DNA from: Benzoatithermus flavus
GTDB lineage: Bacteria; Pseudomonadota; Alphaproteobacteria; Geminicoccales; Geminicoccaceae
DNA length: 64,000 bases
Direction of reading: 5' to 3'
Assembly: GCF_037908215.1 (NCBI RefSeq)
Contig: NZ_JBBLZC010000008.1
Location: 124,001-188,000 of the forward strand
The notes below the pieces were generated by a model. It had not been told where the DNA came from, did no database searches, and was given only the letters and a program-made list of their open reading frames with translations. The stretch's first letter is position 1; every line of letters starts with the position of its first letter. Positions 17,121-26,314 of the stretch are shown piece after piece. The translations under genes and the position numbers were made by a program.

Positions 17121-18425
17121 ATGCTGTCGGCCACGCTCGCTCGCGTCCCAGCCCTGCCCTCCCCGTCGGAGCAGGAGGAGATGATCGCATGCCATGCGTG
17201 CGGACTCGTGCACCGCCTGCCGCCGATGACGCACCGCACCATCGCCACCTGCACCGCCTGCGGCACCCCGATCTGCCGCCGGATCGAGCGCTCGATCGAG
17301 AAGACGCTCGCCCTCTATCTCGGAGCGCTGCTCCTCTTCGTCGTCGCCAATGCCTTCCCGTTCATGACTATGTCGCTCGAGGGCAACGCCACAGCGACCA
17401 CGATCCTCGACGGCGCTCGGGCTCTCTACCGGGAGGGCATGTGGCCGGTGGCGCTGGTGGTCCTCCTCACCGGGACGGTGATGCCGCTCCTCAAGATCAC
17501 CGGCATGCTCTACGTTCTCCTGCCACTGCAGCTCGGCGTGCGGCCCAAAGGACTCTCCGCCGCCTTCCGCTGGATCGACAAGCTCCATCCCTGGTCGATG
17601 ATGGAGGTCTATCTTCTGGGCGTGATCGTCGCCTACGTGAAGCTCTCGGATCTCGCCACCATCCACCTGGGCTATGCGCTCTATGCTTTCGTCGCCGCGA
17701 TCATCCTGATGGCGGCGGGCGACGCCGCGCTCGAGGCGCATGCGGTCTGGCGGCGCCTCGCTCCACAGGCAGGACCGGAGGTGCTGCACCACCGCCCCGG
17801 CACGGAGCTCGTGAGCTGCCACGAGTGCGACCAGCTCGTGCGCGTTCCGGCGCACGCGCACGACCTCGCCTGTCCGCGCTGCACGGCCCCACTTCACAAG
17901 CGCAAGGTCGACAGCATCACGCGCACCTGGGCACTCGTGCTCACGGCTGCGATCCTCTACCTCCCGGCCAACCTCTATCCGGTGATGACCGTGGTCTCGT
18001 TCGGCCACGGCGAGCCCGACACCATCCTCTCCGGCATCATGACGCTGCTCGCGGTCGGCATGTGGCCGGTAGCGCTGCTCGTCTTCTTCGCCAGCATCAC
18101 CGTGCCGGTCCTGAAGCTCCTGGGTCTCGCCTGGCTCCTGATCACGGTCCAGCGCGGCTCCACCTGGCGCCCGCGCGACCGCACGCTCATCTATCGGATC
18201 ATCGAGGGGGTGGGGCGCTGGTCGATGGTCGACGTGTTCATGATCGCGATCCTCACCGCGCTCGTGAGCCTCGGCAACATCGCCACCATCGTGCCCGGCC
18301 CCGGCGCCATCGCGTTCTGCGCCGTGGTCATCGTCACCATGCTCGCCTCGATGTCCTTCGACCCGCGGCTGATCTGGGATGCGATCGATGAACGAAGCGA
18401 CCACGGCCGCGCGCTCCGAGCCTGA
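17121..18425 (+). CDS. pqiA: Paraquat-inducible protein A, duplicated integral membrane protein
   Basis: 434-aa inner-membrane protein made of two PqiA domains. Each starts with a zinc-ribbon-like pair of CxxC motifs (CHACG/CTACG near residues 24-48, CHECD/CPRC near 233-255). Each is followed by four membrane segments with the ANAFPFMTM or ANLYPVMTV motif. PqiA works with the MCE protein PqiB and lipoprotein PqiC in lipid transport and envelope integrity. Another in-frame ATG at 17181, just after GGAGGAG, is an alternative start that keeps both domains. The end overlaps pqiB. Confidence 0.93.
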   Translation: MLSATLARVPALPSPSEQEEMIACHACGLVHRLPPMTHRTIATCTACGTPICRRIERSIEKTLALYLGALLLFVVANAFPFMTMSLEGNATATTILDGARALYREGMWPVALVVLLTGTVMPLLKITGMLYVLLPLQLGVRPKGLSAAFRWIDKLHPWSMMEVYLLGVIVAYVKLSDLATIHLGYALYAFVAAIILMAAGDAALEAHAVWRRLAPQAGPEVLHHRPGTELVSCHECDQLVRVPAHAHDLACPRCTAPLHKRKVDSITRTWALVLTAAILYLPANLYPVMTVVSFGHGEPDTILSGIMTLLAVGMWPVALLVFFASITVPVLKLLGLAWLLITVQRGSTWRPRDRTLIYRIIEGVGRWSMVDVFMIAILTALVSLGNIATIVPGPGAIAFCAVVIVTMLASMSFDPRLIWDAIDERSDHGRALRA

Positions 18426-20100
18426 GCCCCTGCCCACGCCGCCCGAGGCCAGGGTCAGGCGGCGTCGCGGCATCTCGCTGGTCTGGATCATCCCGCTCGT
18501 GGCAGCGCTCGTGGCCGGCTTTCTCGCCTGGCAGAGCTGGATGAGCCAGGGCCCCACCGTCACCATCACCTTCGAGACCGCCGAAGGTCTCGAGGCCGGC
18601 AAGACCAAGGTGAAGTATCGCGACGTCGACGTCGGCACGGTCGAGACCGTGTCGATCGGCCCCGATCTGCAGCACATCACGGTCACGGCCAGCATGGTGC
18701 CGGGTGCCGCCCCGTACTTGCGCACCGGCACCAGGTTCTGGATCGTCCGGCCGCGCATCGGCGTCGGCGGCGTGTCGGGGCTCGGTACGCTCCTCTCGGG
18801 CGCTTATATCGAGGTCGAGCCCGGTGACGGCGATCCCGCCCGGCAGTTCACCGGCCTCGAGGAGCCGCCGCCGATCCGCTCGAGCGTGCCGGGCCGCCGC
18901 TTCGTGCTGACCGCCGACACGCTGGGCTCGGTGAGCCGGGGCGCGCCGGTCACTTATCGCGGCGTCGAGGTCGGCCAGGTGCTGGGCTATGAGCTGGCGC
19001 AGGAGCACGGCATCGACGTCACCGTGTTCATCAGGGCCCCTTACGACGACCTCGTGCGCACCAACACGCGCTTTTGGAACGCGAGCGGGTTCAGCCTCAC
19101 CACGAACTCGCAGGGTGTCAGCCTCGACGTCGCCTCGCTGCAGTCCCTGCTCATCGGCGGCATCGAGTTCGAGACGCCGCCGGCGGCCGTGCCTACGGCG
19201 GTCGCCGAGGCCGGCACGCGCTTCCAGCTCTTCGCGAGCCAGAGCGCCGCGAGCCAGGCGGCCTTCACCGAGAAGGTGCCGTTCCTGGTCTACTTCGACG
19301 GCTCGGTCCGCGGGCTGCATCCCGGCGCTTCGGTCGAGTTTCGCGGCCTGAAGCTGGGCCAGGTGACCGAGGTCCGGCTCGAGTACGACGAGGCGACGCA
19401 GCGTATCCGCATCCCGGTGCTGCTCGAACTCGAGCCGCAACGCCTCGCCGAGTACGGCACCACGATCCTACCCGAGCCCGAGAACTTCGGGCTGATGTCG
19501 CGTCTGGTGCAGCAGGGCCTGCGCGCCCAGCTCGCGACCGGCAACATCCTGACCGGCGAGCTGTTCGTCGATCTGGTCTTCGTACCCGATGCGCCACCTG
19601 CCGGGCTCGACACCAGCGGCACGGTGCCGGTGATTCCCTCCGTGCCCAACACGCTGGAAGCTTTGCAGGCTTCGCTCACCCAGATCCTGAACAAGCTCGC
19701 GAGCCTGCCGCTCGACCAGCTCGTGGCGAGCCTGACCAGCACTGCCAAGAGGCTCGAGCAGGTGGTCGACTCGCCGGACGTCAAGCAGGCGATGCAGTCC
19801 CTGAGCGCGTCGATGGCGCAGCTCAAGGAGACCATCGCCCGCATCGACCGCGAGGGCGGACCGGTGCTGGCGAGCCTGAAGGCTTCGGCCGATGCCGCCG
19901 CCGCGACCCTCCGCCAGGCGGAGACGACGATGAGCTCGTTGCAGCGGACGCTGGGGCCGAACTCGGTGTTCACCAACAATGTCGAGGACGCGATGCAGGA
20001 GCTGACGCGTGCGGCGCGCTCGATCCGGGTCTTCTCGGACTATCTCGAGCGCCACCCCGAGGCGCTGATCCGCGGCAAGGCGGGGACGGCGGCGCGATGA
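18388..20100 (+). CDS. pqiB: MCE/MlaD-family protein PqiB
   Basis: 570-aa protein with one N-terminal membrane anchor (SLVWIIPLVAALVAGFLAW, about residues 31-49) and three successive MCE domains. These begin near GPTVTITFETAEGLEAG, RRFVLTADTLGSVSRGAP and VPFLVYFDGSVRGLHPG. A helical C-terminal region (about 415-560) would form the needle. PqiB hexamers form a periplasmic channel for lipids. The ATG at 18388 (MNEATT) is preferred to one 9 bases upstream because of a weak GGGA before it. It overlaps pqiA by 38 bases and pqiC by 4. Confidence 0.93.
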   Translation: MNEATTAARSEPEPLPTPPEARVRRRRGISLVWIIPLVAALVAGFLAWQSWMSQGPTVTITFETAEGLEAGKTKVKYRDVDVGTVETVSIGPDLQHITVTASMVPGAAPYLRTGTRFWIVRPRIGVGGVSGLGTLLSGAYIEVEPGDGDPARQFTGLEEPPPIRSSVPGRRFVLTADTLGSVSRGAPVTYRGVEVGQVLGYELAQEHGIDVTVFIRAPYDDLVRTNTRFWNASGFSLTTNSQGVSLDVASLQSLLIGGIEFETPPAAVPTAVAEAGTRFQLFASQSAASQAAFTEKVPFLVYFDGSVRGLHPGASVEFRGLKLGQVTEVRLEYDEATQRIRIPVLLELEPQRLAEYGTTILPEPENFGLMSRLVQQGLRAQLATGNILTGELFVDLVFVPDAPPAGLDTSGTVPVIPSVPNTLEALQASLTQILNKLASLPLDQLVASLTSTAKRLEQVVDSPDVKQAMQSLSASMAQLKETIARIDREGGPVLASLKASADAAAATLRQAETTMSSLQRTLGPNSVFTNNVEDAMQELTRAARSIRVFSDYLERHPEALIRGKAGTAAR

Positions 20101-20714
20101 TGATGCTGCAGCGGCGCTCGTGGCTATCCTTGGCGGCAGGCCTGGCACTTGTGCTTTCGGCCTGCGCCGGCACCACGCGGCCCACGAGCTTCTACACTCT
20201 CTCGGCCTCCGCCGAGCCGGCGCCCGCGACGACGGCCCGCAAGGGCGGCCTCGTCGTCGGGCTGGGTCCTGTGACCCTGCCGCAATATCTCGACCGGCCC
20301 GACATCGTCACCCGTGAGAGCCGGAACGAGATGCGGCTGGCCGACTTCCAGAAATGGGCCGAGCCGATGGAGCCGATGCTGACCCGGGTGCTGGCGGAGG
20401 ATCTCTATGCGCTCTTGAACGCGCGCGACGTCGTTCCTCTGCCGCAGCGCCGCGAGGCGCGGTTCGACCGGGTGATCGAGGTCGACGTCAACCGCTTCGA
20501 CGCGGACCGGGCCGGGCGGGTCGTACTCGACGCGCGCTGGCGGGTCTATGACGGCGCCAGCGAGAAGCTGGTCGCGAGCGGCCGGTCGGTCGTGGCCGAG
20601 GCGGGAGCACCCGTCCCGGACTATGATGCGATCGTGGTCGCGATGAGCCGGGCCGTGGGCAGGCTGGCCGAGGAGATCGCGGCTGCCGTCGCCGGGCGCG
20701 CTCCTTCCTCTTAG
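20097..20714 (+). CDS. pqiC: PqiC-family outer-membrane lipoprotein
   Basis: 205-aa lipoprotein of the ABC-transport auxiliary (DUF330/PqiC) family. The signal peptide ends in the lipobox LSAC, giving an N-terminal lipidated cysteine at about residue 23. The mature domain opens with SFYTLSA and carries VGLGPVTLPQYLDRPDIVTR, the family hallmark. It anchors the PqiB tunnel at the outer membrane. The start overlaps the pqiB stop (ATGA), followed by two more ATGs in frame. The stop codon lies inside an 18-bp tandem duplication. Confidence 0.92.
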   Translation: MMMLQRRSWLSLAAGLALVLSACAGTTRPTSFYTLSASAEPAPATTARKGGLVVGLGPVTLPQYLDRPDIVTRESRNEMRLADFQKWAEPMEPMLTRVLAEDLYALLNARDVVPLPQRREARFDRVIEVDVNRFDADRAGRVVLDARWRVYDGASEKLVASGRSVVAEAGAPVPDYDAIVVAMSRAVGRLAEEIAAAVAGRAPSS

Positions 20715-20731
20715 CGCGCTCCGTCCTCTTA
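20696..20731. repeat. 18-bp tandem duplication at convergent gene ends
   Basis: GCGCGCTCCTTCCTCTTA at 20696-20713 is followed directly by GCGCGCTCCGTCCTCTTA at 20714-20731, one mismatch. The first copy gives the TAG stop of pqiC together with the next G. The second copy's TTA is the TAA stop of the minus-strand regulator. Confidence 0.9.
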
Positions 20732-21331
20732 GAAGGTCGGCGGCGTGTTCACCCAGACGATGCGCGCCACGTTGCTGCCGACATTGCGGTAGCTGTGCGG
20801 CAGGTCGGAGCGGAAGAAGAAGCTGTCGCCTGCGGTCAGGCAGAAGACGTGGCCGTTCACGGTGAGCTCGATCTCGCCCTCGACCACGTAGCCTATCTCC
20901 TCCCCGTCGTGGCGGATGGAGCCGCCATTGTCCGCCCCTGGCGCCACCACGTGCACGTTCGCATCGAGAGAGCGTCCGGCCGCGAAGGGTGCGATCTGCT
21001 CGAGGCTGATTCCGCCGGCCTGGGCGCCGCCACCGATCCGGATCGTCGGGCGTTCGCCTGCGCGGCGAACGATCACCTCGTCCACAGCCGGATCGCTGTA
21101 GAGCTCGGCGATGCTCGTCCCGAGCGCCAGCGCAATGCGATGCAGCATCCGCAAGGACGGCATCGCTTTGCTGGTCTCGATCTTGGAAAGGAGGCTCTCC
21201 GAGCAGCCGACGACTACGGCCACGTCGGCGAGCCGCAGCCGCTTGGCCAAACGGGTACGGCGCAGCCGGCTGCCCAGTTCGGAAGGCATCTCCTCGGAGA
21301 GCGCCGCCGCGTCGGCGACAGAGTATGGCAT
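20729..21331 (-). CDS. XRE-family regulator with cupin sensor domain
   Basis: 200-aa transcription factor. An N-terminal helix-turn-helix (about 18-75, LGSRLRRTRLAKRLRLADVA, then SKIETSKAMPSL) is followed by a C-terminal cupin domain (about 125-195) with RHDGEEIGYVVEGEIEL and DSFFFRSDLPHSYRN. This layout is typical of PuuR-like regulators sensing small amines, amino acids or other nitrogen compounds. It is divergent from the nitrilase-ABC cluster and likely controls it. The stop lies in a tandem duplication shared with pqiC. Confidence 0.9.
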   Translation of the reverse strand: MPYSVADAAALSEEMPSELGSRLRRTRLAKRLRLADVAVVVGCSESLLSKIETSKAMPSLRMLHRIALALGTSIAELYSDPAVDEVIVRRAGERPTIRIGGGAQAGGISLEQIAPFAAGRSLDANVHVVAPGADNGGSIRHDGEEIGYVVEGEIELTVNGHVFCLTAGDSFFFRSDLPHSYRNVGSNVARIVWVNTPPTF

Positions 21332-21385
21332 GGGGGTCGTTCACCTACGAGGCTCGCACACAGCGACGAACGGATTGAGCATCAT

Positions 21386-21398
21386 TCAAGTCACTTGA
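21386..21398. promoter_or_regulatory. Palindrome in divergent promoter region, candidate XRE-cupin operator
   Basis: TCAAGTCACTTGA is a perfect 6+1+6 inverted repeat in the 151-base gap between the regulator (start 21331) and the amidohydrolase (start 21483). It overlaps a second inverted repeat AGTCA-CT-TGACT, and a TTGACT (-35-like) on the plus strand. The position suits control of both divergent genes. No binding data; inferred from symmetry. Confidence 0.45.
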
Positions 21399-21482
21399 CT
21401 AGACCACATTCAGCGTTCAGCTTTCCCTCCAAGCTCGGCAGGCAAGGACCGAGACGGCAACCGAGCGAAGGGGAGGTTCGAC

Positions 21483-22367
21483 GTGACCGATCGAAAAGGT
21501 CGGCAGGAAGCGGTGGTCCGCGTCGCCTGCATTCAGATGGAGCCGCGGGTCGGTGATAAGGCACACAATGTCGAGCGGAGTCTCGAGCTGATCGAGGAGG
21601 CGGCAGACCAGGGCGCGAAGCTCGTCGTCCTGCCGGAGCTCGCGAACTCCGGCTACGTGTTCGAGAATCGCGAGGAAGCGTTCGCGCTGGCCGAGCCCGT
21701 GCCTAGCGGCGAGACTGTCCGCGCCTGGGCGGCGGCCGCGAAGCGCCACGACTTTTATCTCACCGCCGGCATCTGCGAGCGCGACGGCGAGGCGCTCTAC
21801 AACAGCGCCGTCCTGATCGGGCCCGAAGGTCATATCGGCACGTTCCGCAAGGTGCACTTGTGGAACGAGGAGAATCTGTTCTTCGAGCCCGGCAATGTCG
21901 GCTTCCCGGTGTTCAAGACTCCGCTGGGCCGGATCGCCATGATCATCTGCTACGATGGCTGGTTCCCGGAGAGCTGGCGTTTGTGCGCGCTGCAGGGTGC
22001 GGATATCGTCTGCGTCTCGACCAACTGGGTGCCGATCCCGGGGCAGGACCCCAAGCGCGAGGCCATGGCCAACATCCTGTGCATGGCGGCCGCGCACTCG
22101 AACTCGATCTTCGTCGCCGCCGCCGACCGGGTCGGCACGGAGCGCGGCCAGCCCTTCATCGGCCAGAGCCTGATCGTGAGCTACACGGGCTGGCCGATTG
22201 CCGGGCCGGCAGGGCGCAGCGGCGAGGAGATCATCTACGCCGACTGCAACCTCGCTGACGCGCGCCGCAAGCGAAACTGGAACGAGTACAACCAGGTGCT
22301 GCGCGACCGCCGCTCGGATGTCTACGACGAGATGCTGGGCTCGTCTGCGAGGCCCGGCTGGTACTGA
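21483..22367 (+). CDS. Nitrilase-superfamily carbon-nitrogen hydrolase (amidase)
   Basis: 294-aa cytoplasmic hydrolase of the C-N hydrolase superfamily. The catalytic triad is readable: Glu in VLPELANSGYVF, Lys in FRKVHLW, Cys in MIICYDGWFPE. These enzymes hydrolyse amides or N-carbamoyl compounds; true nitriles are rarer. It starts at a GTG with GGGGAGG upstream. It heads a plus-strand group with a complete five-component importer, so the imported compound is probably the amide substrate. That link is contextual. The divergent cupin-HTH gene is the probable regulator. Confidence 0.88.
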   Translation: MTDRKGRQEAVVRVACIQMEPRVGDKAHNVERSLELIEEAADQGAKLVVLPELANSGYVFENREEAFALAEPVPSGETVRAWAAAAKRHDFYLTAGICERDGEALYNSAVLIGPEGHIGTFRKVHLWNEENLFFEPGNVGFPVFKTPLGRIAMIICYDGWFPESWRLCALQGADIVCVSTNWVPIPGQDPKREAMANILCMAAAHSNSIFVAAADRVGTERGQPFIGQSLIVSYTGWPIAGPAGRSGEEIIYADCNLADARRKRNWNEYNQVLRDRRSDVYDEMLGSSARPGWY

Positions 22368-22391
22368 GCGCGGGAAGGGAAGACGAAATCC

Positions 22392-23645
22392 ATGATCAAG
22401 ATCACCTGGCGCCATGACGGCGTCACGCGCCGGGGTTTCCTCGGTGCCACTGCCACGGTAGGCGCTGGCATCGTCGCGGCACCCTATATCGTGCGCCAAG
22501 CCTGGGCAGCGACGCCGATCCGGATCGGCGTCATCTCGCCGCTCACGGGTGCCTGGACCGTCTACGGCAAGGCGCACTTCGCCGGGTTCGAGCTGGCCGT
22601 GGACGAGATCAACAAAGCCGGTGGCGTGCTCGGGCGACCGATCGAGATCGTCGTCGGCGACAGCAAGACCGAGCCCAGGATCGTCGTCGAGCAGGCGAAC
22701 CGCTTGATTCGCCAGGAACGCGTCGATCTCCTCGCTGGCACCTTCTCGAGTGCCGAACGCAATGCGGCGGGGCCGGTCGTCCAGCAGAGCGGCAAGATCC
22801 TGCTCTACCCCACTTGGTACGAAGGGCAGAGCCAGGAATTCTTCCCCGGCGTGTGCAACAAGAACATCTTCATGTTCGGCCCCGAGCCCTCGCAGCAGGT
22901 TTGGCCACACGTCGAGCACGTGATGAAGAGCCATGGCAAGCGGTTCTTCCTGATCGGCTCCGACTATGCGTGGCCGCGCGAGACCAACAAGATGTTCAAG
23001 GAGAAATTCCAGGAGCTGGGAGGCGAGGTCGTCGGCGAGGTCTATATCCCGTTCAACACCCCACAGTATGAATCGGTCCTGCGTGACATCCGCAACGCCA
23101 AGACGGAGGTCGTGTTCCATACGCTCACCGGCTCGGATACGGTCAATTTCCGTCGCCAGTTTCACGCAGCCGGCATGTCGAAGGATATCGCGATCTGGAC
23201 CGTGGATGACGAGGAGGTGGTCACAAGCGGCCTCGGGCCCGAGGTCTCGGCCGGGACCTATGTCAGCTTCGATTACTTCATGACCATCCAGCATCCGAAC
23301 AACAAGATCTTCCTCGAAAAGTTCTTCGCCAAATACGGCAAAGACGCGCTGATGAACACGGTAGGCGTGGGCATGTACAACGCCGCTCACATGGCGGCGC
23401 TCGCGATCGCCAAGGCGGGTTCAACCGACACTGCCAAGGTGCGCGACGCGCTCAAGGACCTGACCTTCGACGGAGCGCCGCAGGGCCCGGTGCGGATGCG
23501 CGGCGAGGACCACCAAGCCGTGCTGCCGTCCTACCTGATGCAGGTGCGTCAGGGCTGGACGGGGGTGAGCGACATGTTCGAGGAGGTCCGCTCGCTGCAG
23601 ACGGTCGAGCCGGTGCCGGCCAAGTGCAAGGCGCTGCCGCTCTGA
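22392..23645 (+). CDS. Urea/amide-type ABC transporter substrate-binding protein
   Basis: 417-aa periplasmic protein of the Peripla_BP_5 type, similar in style to UrtA, FmdD and AmiC. A Tat-type signal (TRRGFLGATATVGAG, ending AWAAT) precedes IRIGVISPLTGAWTVYGKAHFAGFEL. The block QSGKILLYPTWYEGQ is like the UrtA/AmiC ligand region. It starts 24 bases after the amidohydrolase. A hairpin follows the stop before the permease genes. No urease genes are nearby, so a short-chain amide or related compound is as likely as urea. Confidence 0.88.
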   Translation: MIKITWRHDGVTRRGFLGATATVGAGIVAAPYIVRQAWAATPIRIGVISPLTGAWTVYGKAHFAGFELAVDEINKAGGVLGRPIEIVVGDSKTEPRIVVEQANRLIRQERVDLLAGTFSSAERNAAGPVVQQSGKILLYPTWYEGQSQEFFPGVCNKNIFMFGPEPSQQVWPHVEHVMKSHGKRFFLIGSDYAWPRETNKMFKEKFQELGGEVVGEVYIPFNTPQYESVLRDIRNAKTEVVFHTLTGSDTVNFRRQFHAAGMSKDIAIWTVDDEEVVTSGLGPEVSAGTYVSFDYFMTIQHPNNKIFLEKFFAKYGKDALMNTVGVGMYNAAHMAALAIAKAGSTDTAKVRDALKDLTFDGAPQGPVRMRGEDHQAVLPSYLMQVRQGWTGVSDMFEEVRSLQTVEPVPAKCKALPL

Positions 23646-23656
23646 GCCTCGTGCGC

Positions 23657-23692
23657 GTGGGCCTCAGCCGCGGCTGCCGTGGCGGGGCCCAC
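23657..23692 (+). terminator. Intercistronic hairpin after the binding-protein gene
   Basis: GTGGGCC at 23657-23663 pairs exactly with GGCCCAC at 23686-23692, followed by a T-rich stretch (CATCTTGCTTTGCTTG). It lies in the 88-base gap between binding protein and permease genes. It may be an attenuator or mRNA stabiliser giving more binding protein than permease. Confidence 0.4.
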
Positions 23693-23733
23693 GTCATCTT
23701 GCTTTGCTTGTGCGCTAGGGAACGGGGGGCCCG

Positions 23734-24594
23734 GTGCTCGCATCCATCCTGAGCGTCGCCGTCGACGCCGTGCTGATCACGCTGGTTCTGGCGCTCGCCG
23801 CCTCTGGGCTCGCGGTGATCTTCGGCCTGATCGGCGTCATCAATCTCGGTCATGGCGCCATGCTGACGCTGGGTGCCTACTTCATGTGGTGGGCGACCGC
23901 GCACGGCACCCCGTTCGTCCTAGCGGTACTGCTGGCGGCATTGGGCGTGTGCCTCGTCGGGCTCCTGCTCGAACACCTTCTGATCCGCCATTTCTACGAC
24001 GAGCCGTTCGAGACCCTGCTCCTGACCTGGGGCTTCTTTCTCGTCTGCACCGAGGTGATCAAGCTCGCCTTCGGTACCGACTTCCGCAACGTCGCCAACC
24101 CTTTGTCGGATACGATCACCGTGCTCGGCCTCGAGCTTCCGGCCTACCGCTCGCTGGTGGCATTGCTCTCGCTCGTCCTGCTCTTGGCATTGGCGGCAGT
24201 GATCTTCCGCACCGGGATCGGCATCAAGGTACGAGCGCTCGTCCAGAACCGCGAGGTCGCGAGCCTGCTCGGCCTCGATGTCGGCCTCGTCTACAAGCAG
24301 GTATTTGCCGCCGGCACCTTCCTCGCCGGGCTCGCCGGCGCCCTCATCAGCCCGATGCTAAGTATCGACCCCTATATCGGCAACGTCTTCCTGATCCGCT
24401 CCTTCTTCGCGGTAACGGTGGGCGGGCTCGGGCAGATCCTGGCCGGTACGCTCGTCGGCAGCTTCGTCATCGGTGGGGCCGAAACCCTGTTCGCGCTCGT
24501 CTCAAGCCAGGTCTTCGCGCAGACCGTGGTGTTCGCGCTCGCCATCGTCCTGCTCCGTTTCCGGCCCGCAGGCCTCGTCGGAGGTCGCCGATGA
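23734..24594 (+). CDS. Branched-chain/urea-type ABC permease (LivH/UrtB-like)
   Basis: 286-aa inner-membrane permease with about eight hydrophobic segments. Family motifs are seen: GLIGVINLGHGAMLTLGAY in the first third, and VGGLGQILAGTLVGSFVIGG near the end. Start is GTG at 23734 preceded by GGGGGG. The stop overlaps the next permease start in ATGA. It forms a heterodimer with the following gene product. Confidence 0.92.
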   Translation: MLASILSVAVDAVLITLVLALAASGLAVIFGLIGVINLGHGAMLTLGAYFMWWATAHGTPFVLAVLLAALGVCLVGLLLEHLLIRHFYDEPFETLLLTWGFFLVCTEVIKLAFGTDFRNVANPLSDTITVLGLELPAYRSLVALLSLVLLLALAAVIFRTGIGIKVRALVQNREVASLLGLDVGLVYKQVFAAGTFLAGLAGALISPMLSIDPYIGNVFLIRSFFAVTVGGLGQILAGTLVGSFVIGGAETLFALVSSQVFAQTVVFALAIVLLRFRPAGLVGGRR

Positions 24595-25598
24595 ACGCCA
24601 CCGCGCTACCGGCCGCCGTCATGCCGGCGGGACACCGCCTGGGCGCCTGGGCGCCGGCAGTCGTCGTCTTTCTAGCGCTGGCGCTGCTGCCGGTCGTGTT
24701 CGAAGGCTACGTTGTCTACATCCTGCCGCAGTACATGCTATTCGGGGTCATGGCGATGTCGCTCGCCCTGCTCTGGGGCCAGACCGGTATCCTGAGCTTC
24801 GGCCAAGCCGGCTTCTTTGCCATCGGCGGCTATGCCATCGGCATCGGCATGAGCCACGAGCTGCCGATCAACCCTGCCTATATCGGCATCCTGACCGGCA
24901 TCCTGGTCTGCGCCGTCACGGCGGCCCTGATCGGCTACTTCCTGTTCAGCGCCGGCGTGCGCGACAGCTACTTCGTGCTCGTGACGCTGGCGCTGTCGAT
25001 AATGGTCGAGCAGATCGCCGTGAGCCAGTCGGAGCTGACCGGCGGCTGGAACGGCATGTTCATCATGCGCCCGATACTCACCGCCCCTGGGCTCGAGCTG
25101 CCGCTCGACGGCGACGTGTCGATCTATTACGTCGTCTTGGTCGTGGCGGCCGCCGTGTACGCGGGTCTTAGGGCGCTGACGACGGCGCGTTTCGGCAAGA
25201 TCCTGGTCGGAATCCGCGAGAACGAGACCCGGATGGAGGCGCTGGGCTACCGCACGGTGCTCTATAAGACGGCCGCCTTCGCGCTCTCCGCTGGTATCGC
25301 CGGCTTGGCCGGCGCTCTCTACGGTACCCATGCCGGCTTCGTCTCTCCCTCCCTGGGAGGTGCCCTGTTCTCGACTGAGGCGGTGGTCTGGGTCGCCGTC
25401 GCCGGCCGGTCCTCGCTGCTTGCAGCCTTTCTCGGCGGTGTCATCGTCTCCTCGCTGTCGAACTATCTCTCGGCGTTGACACCCGGCCTGTGGCAGCTCT
25501 TCATGGGCCTCCTGTTCATCGCAGCGATCACCCTGTTCCGTGGCGGCATAGCAGGCTTCCTCGGTCGGCTGCCGGCACGTCGGAGGGCGATGCCGTGA
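24591..25598 (+). CDS. Branched-chain/urea-type ABC permease (LivM/UrtC-like)
   Basis: 335-aa inner-membrane permease with about nine hydrophobic segments. The LivM/UrtC signature is LLWGQTGILSFGQAGFFAIGGY, here with the first part at about residues 59-80. The EAA-like loop is IRENETRMEALGY. GAGG precedes the ATG at 24591, which overlaps the upstream permease stop. The stop in turn overlaps the GTG of the ATPase gene (GTGA). Confidence 0.92.
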   Translation: MNATALPAAVMPAGHRLGAWAPAVVVFLALALLPVVFEGYVVYILPQYMLFGVMAMSLALLWGQTGILSFGQAGFFAIGGYAIGIGMSHELPINPAYIGILTGILVCAVTAALIGYFLFSAGVRDSYFVLVTLALSIMVEQIAVSQSELTGGWNGMFIMRPILTAPGLELPLDGDVSIYYVVLVVAAAVYAGLRALTTARFGKILVGIRENETRMEALGYRTVLYKTAAFALSAGIAGLAGALYGTHAGFVSPSLGGALFSTEAVVWVAVAGRSSLLAAFLGGVIVSSLSNYLSALTPGLWQLFMGLLFIAAITLFRGGIAGFLGRLPARRRAMP

Positions 25599-26314
25599 GC
25601 CCGATCCTCGCGGTGCAGGGGCTCGGCAAGCGCTTCCAGGGGCTGGTCGCCAACACCGATATCGCCTTCACGCTCCAGCCAGGCGAGATTCGCTCGATCA
25701 TCGGCCCGAACGGAGCGGGGAAGACCACCTTCATCAGCCTGATCTCGGGCCATCTGACGCCCACGACCGGACGGATCCTCTACAAAGGCAGCGACGTGAC
25801 CGGGCTTTCCGTCGCACGCCGGGCCCAGCTCGGCATCGCGCGGAAGTTCCAGACACCCAGCCTGTTCGACAGCCTGAGCGCTTACGAGAATATCGAACTC
25901 GCCGTGCTGCGCTCCCGTCCGCGCTCGCGCGGCCACGCAGCACGGATCGGCGAGGTCTTGGAGCTTGTCCGGCTCGCCGACCAGCGCCATGCGGTAGCCA
26001 AGCATCTGTCGCATGGCCAGCGGCAATGGCTTGAGATCGGGCTGCTGCTGGCCAACAACGCCGAGCTCCTCCTGCTCGACGAGCCGACAGCCGGCATGAC
26101 GGCCGAGGAGACCCATGCCACCGGGATCCTGGTCCGCTCACTGGCGCGCGAGTTCGGACTCTCGGCGATAATCATCGAACACGACATCAACTTCATCCGC
26201 GATCTCGACGCGCCGGTGACAGTGCTGCACCTCGGCCGGGTTCTGGTCGAAGGCAGCTTTGCTGCAGTGGCGGCTGATCCGCGCGTGCGCGACGTCTATC
26301 TGGGCAACGGCTGA
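25595..26314 (+). CDS. ABC ATPase (LivG/UrtD-like)
   Basis: 239-aa ATP-binding subunit. Walker A is GPNGAGKTT (about residues 35-43), signature LSHGQRQWLEIG, Walker B ELLLLDEPTAGMT, and the H-loop is in IIIEHDINFIRDL. The LSHGQRQ signature, in place of LSGG, is frequent in UrtD-type urea/amide ATPases, supporting the substrate guess. GTG start at 25595 overlaps the permease stop. The ATG of the next gene shares a base with its stop (TGATG). Confidence 0.9.
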   Translation: MSPILAVQGLGKRFQGLVANTDIAFTLQPGEIRSIIGPNGAGKTTFISLISGHLTPTTGRILYKGSDVTGLSVARRAQLGIARKFQTPSLFDSLSAYENIELAVLRSRPRSRGHAARIGEVLELVRLADQRHAVAKHLSHGQRQWLEIGLLLANNAELLLLDEPTAGMTAEETHATGILVRSLAREFGLSAIIIEHDINFIRDLDAPVTVLHLGRVLVEGSFAAVAADPRVRDVYLGNG

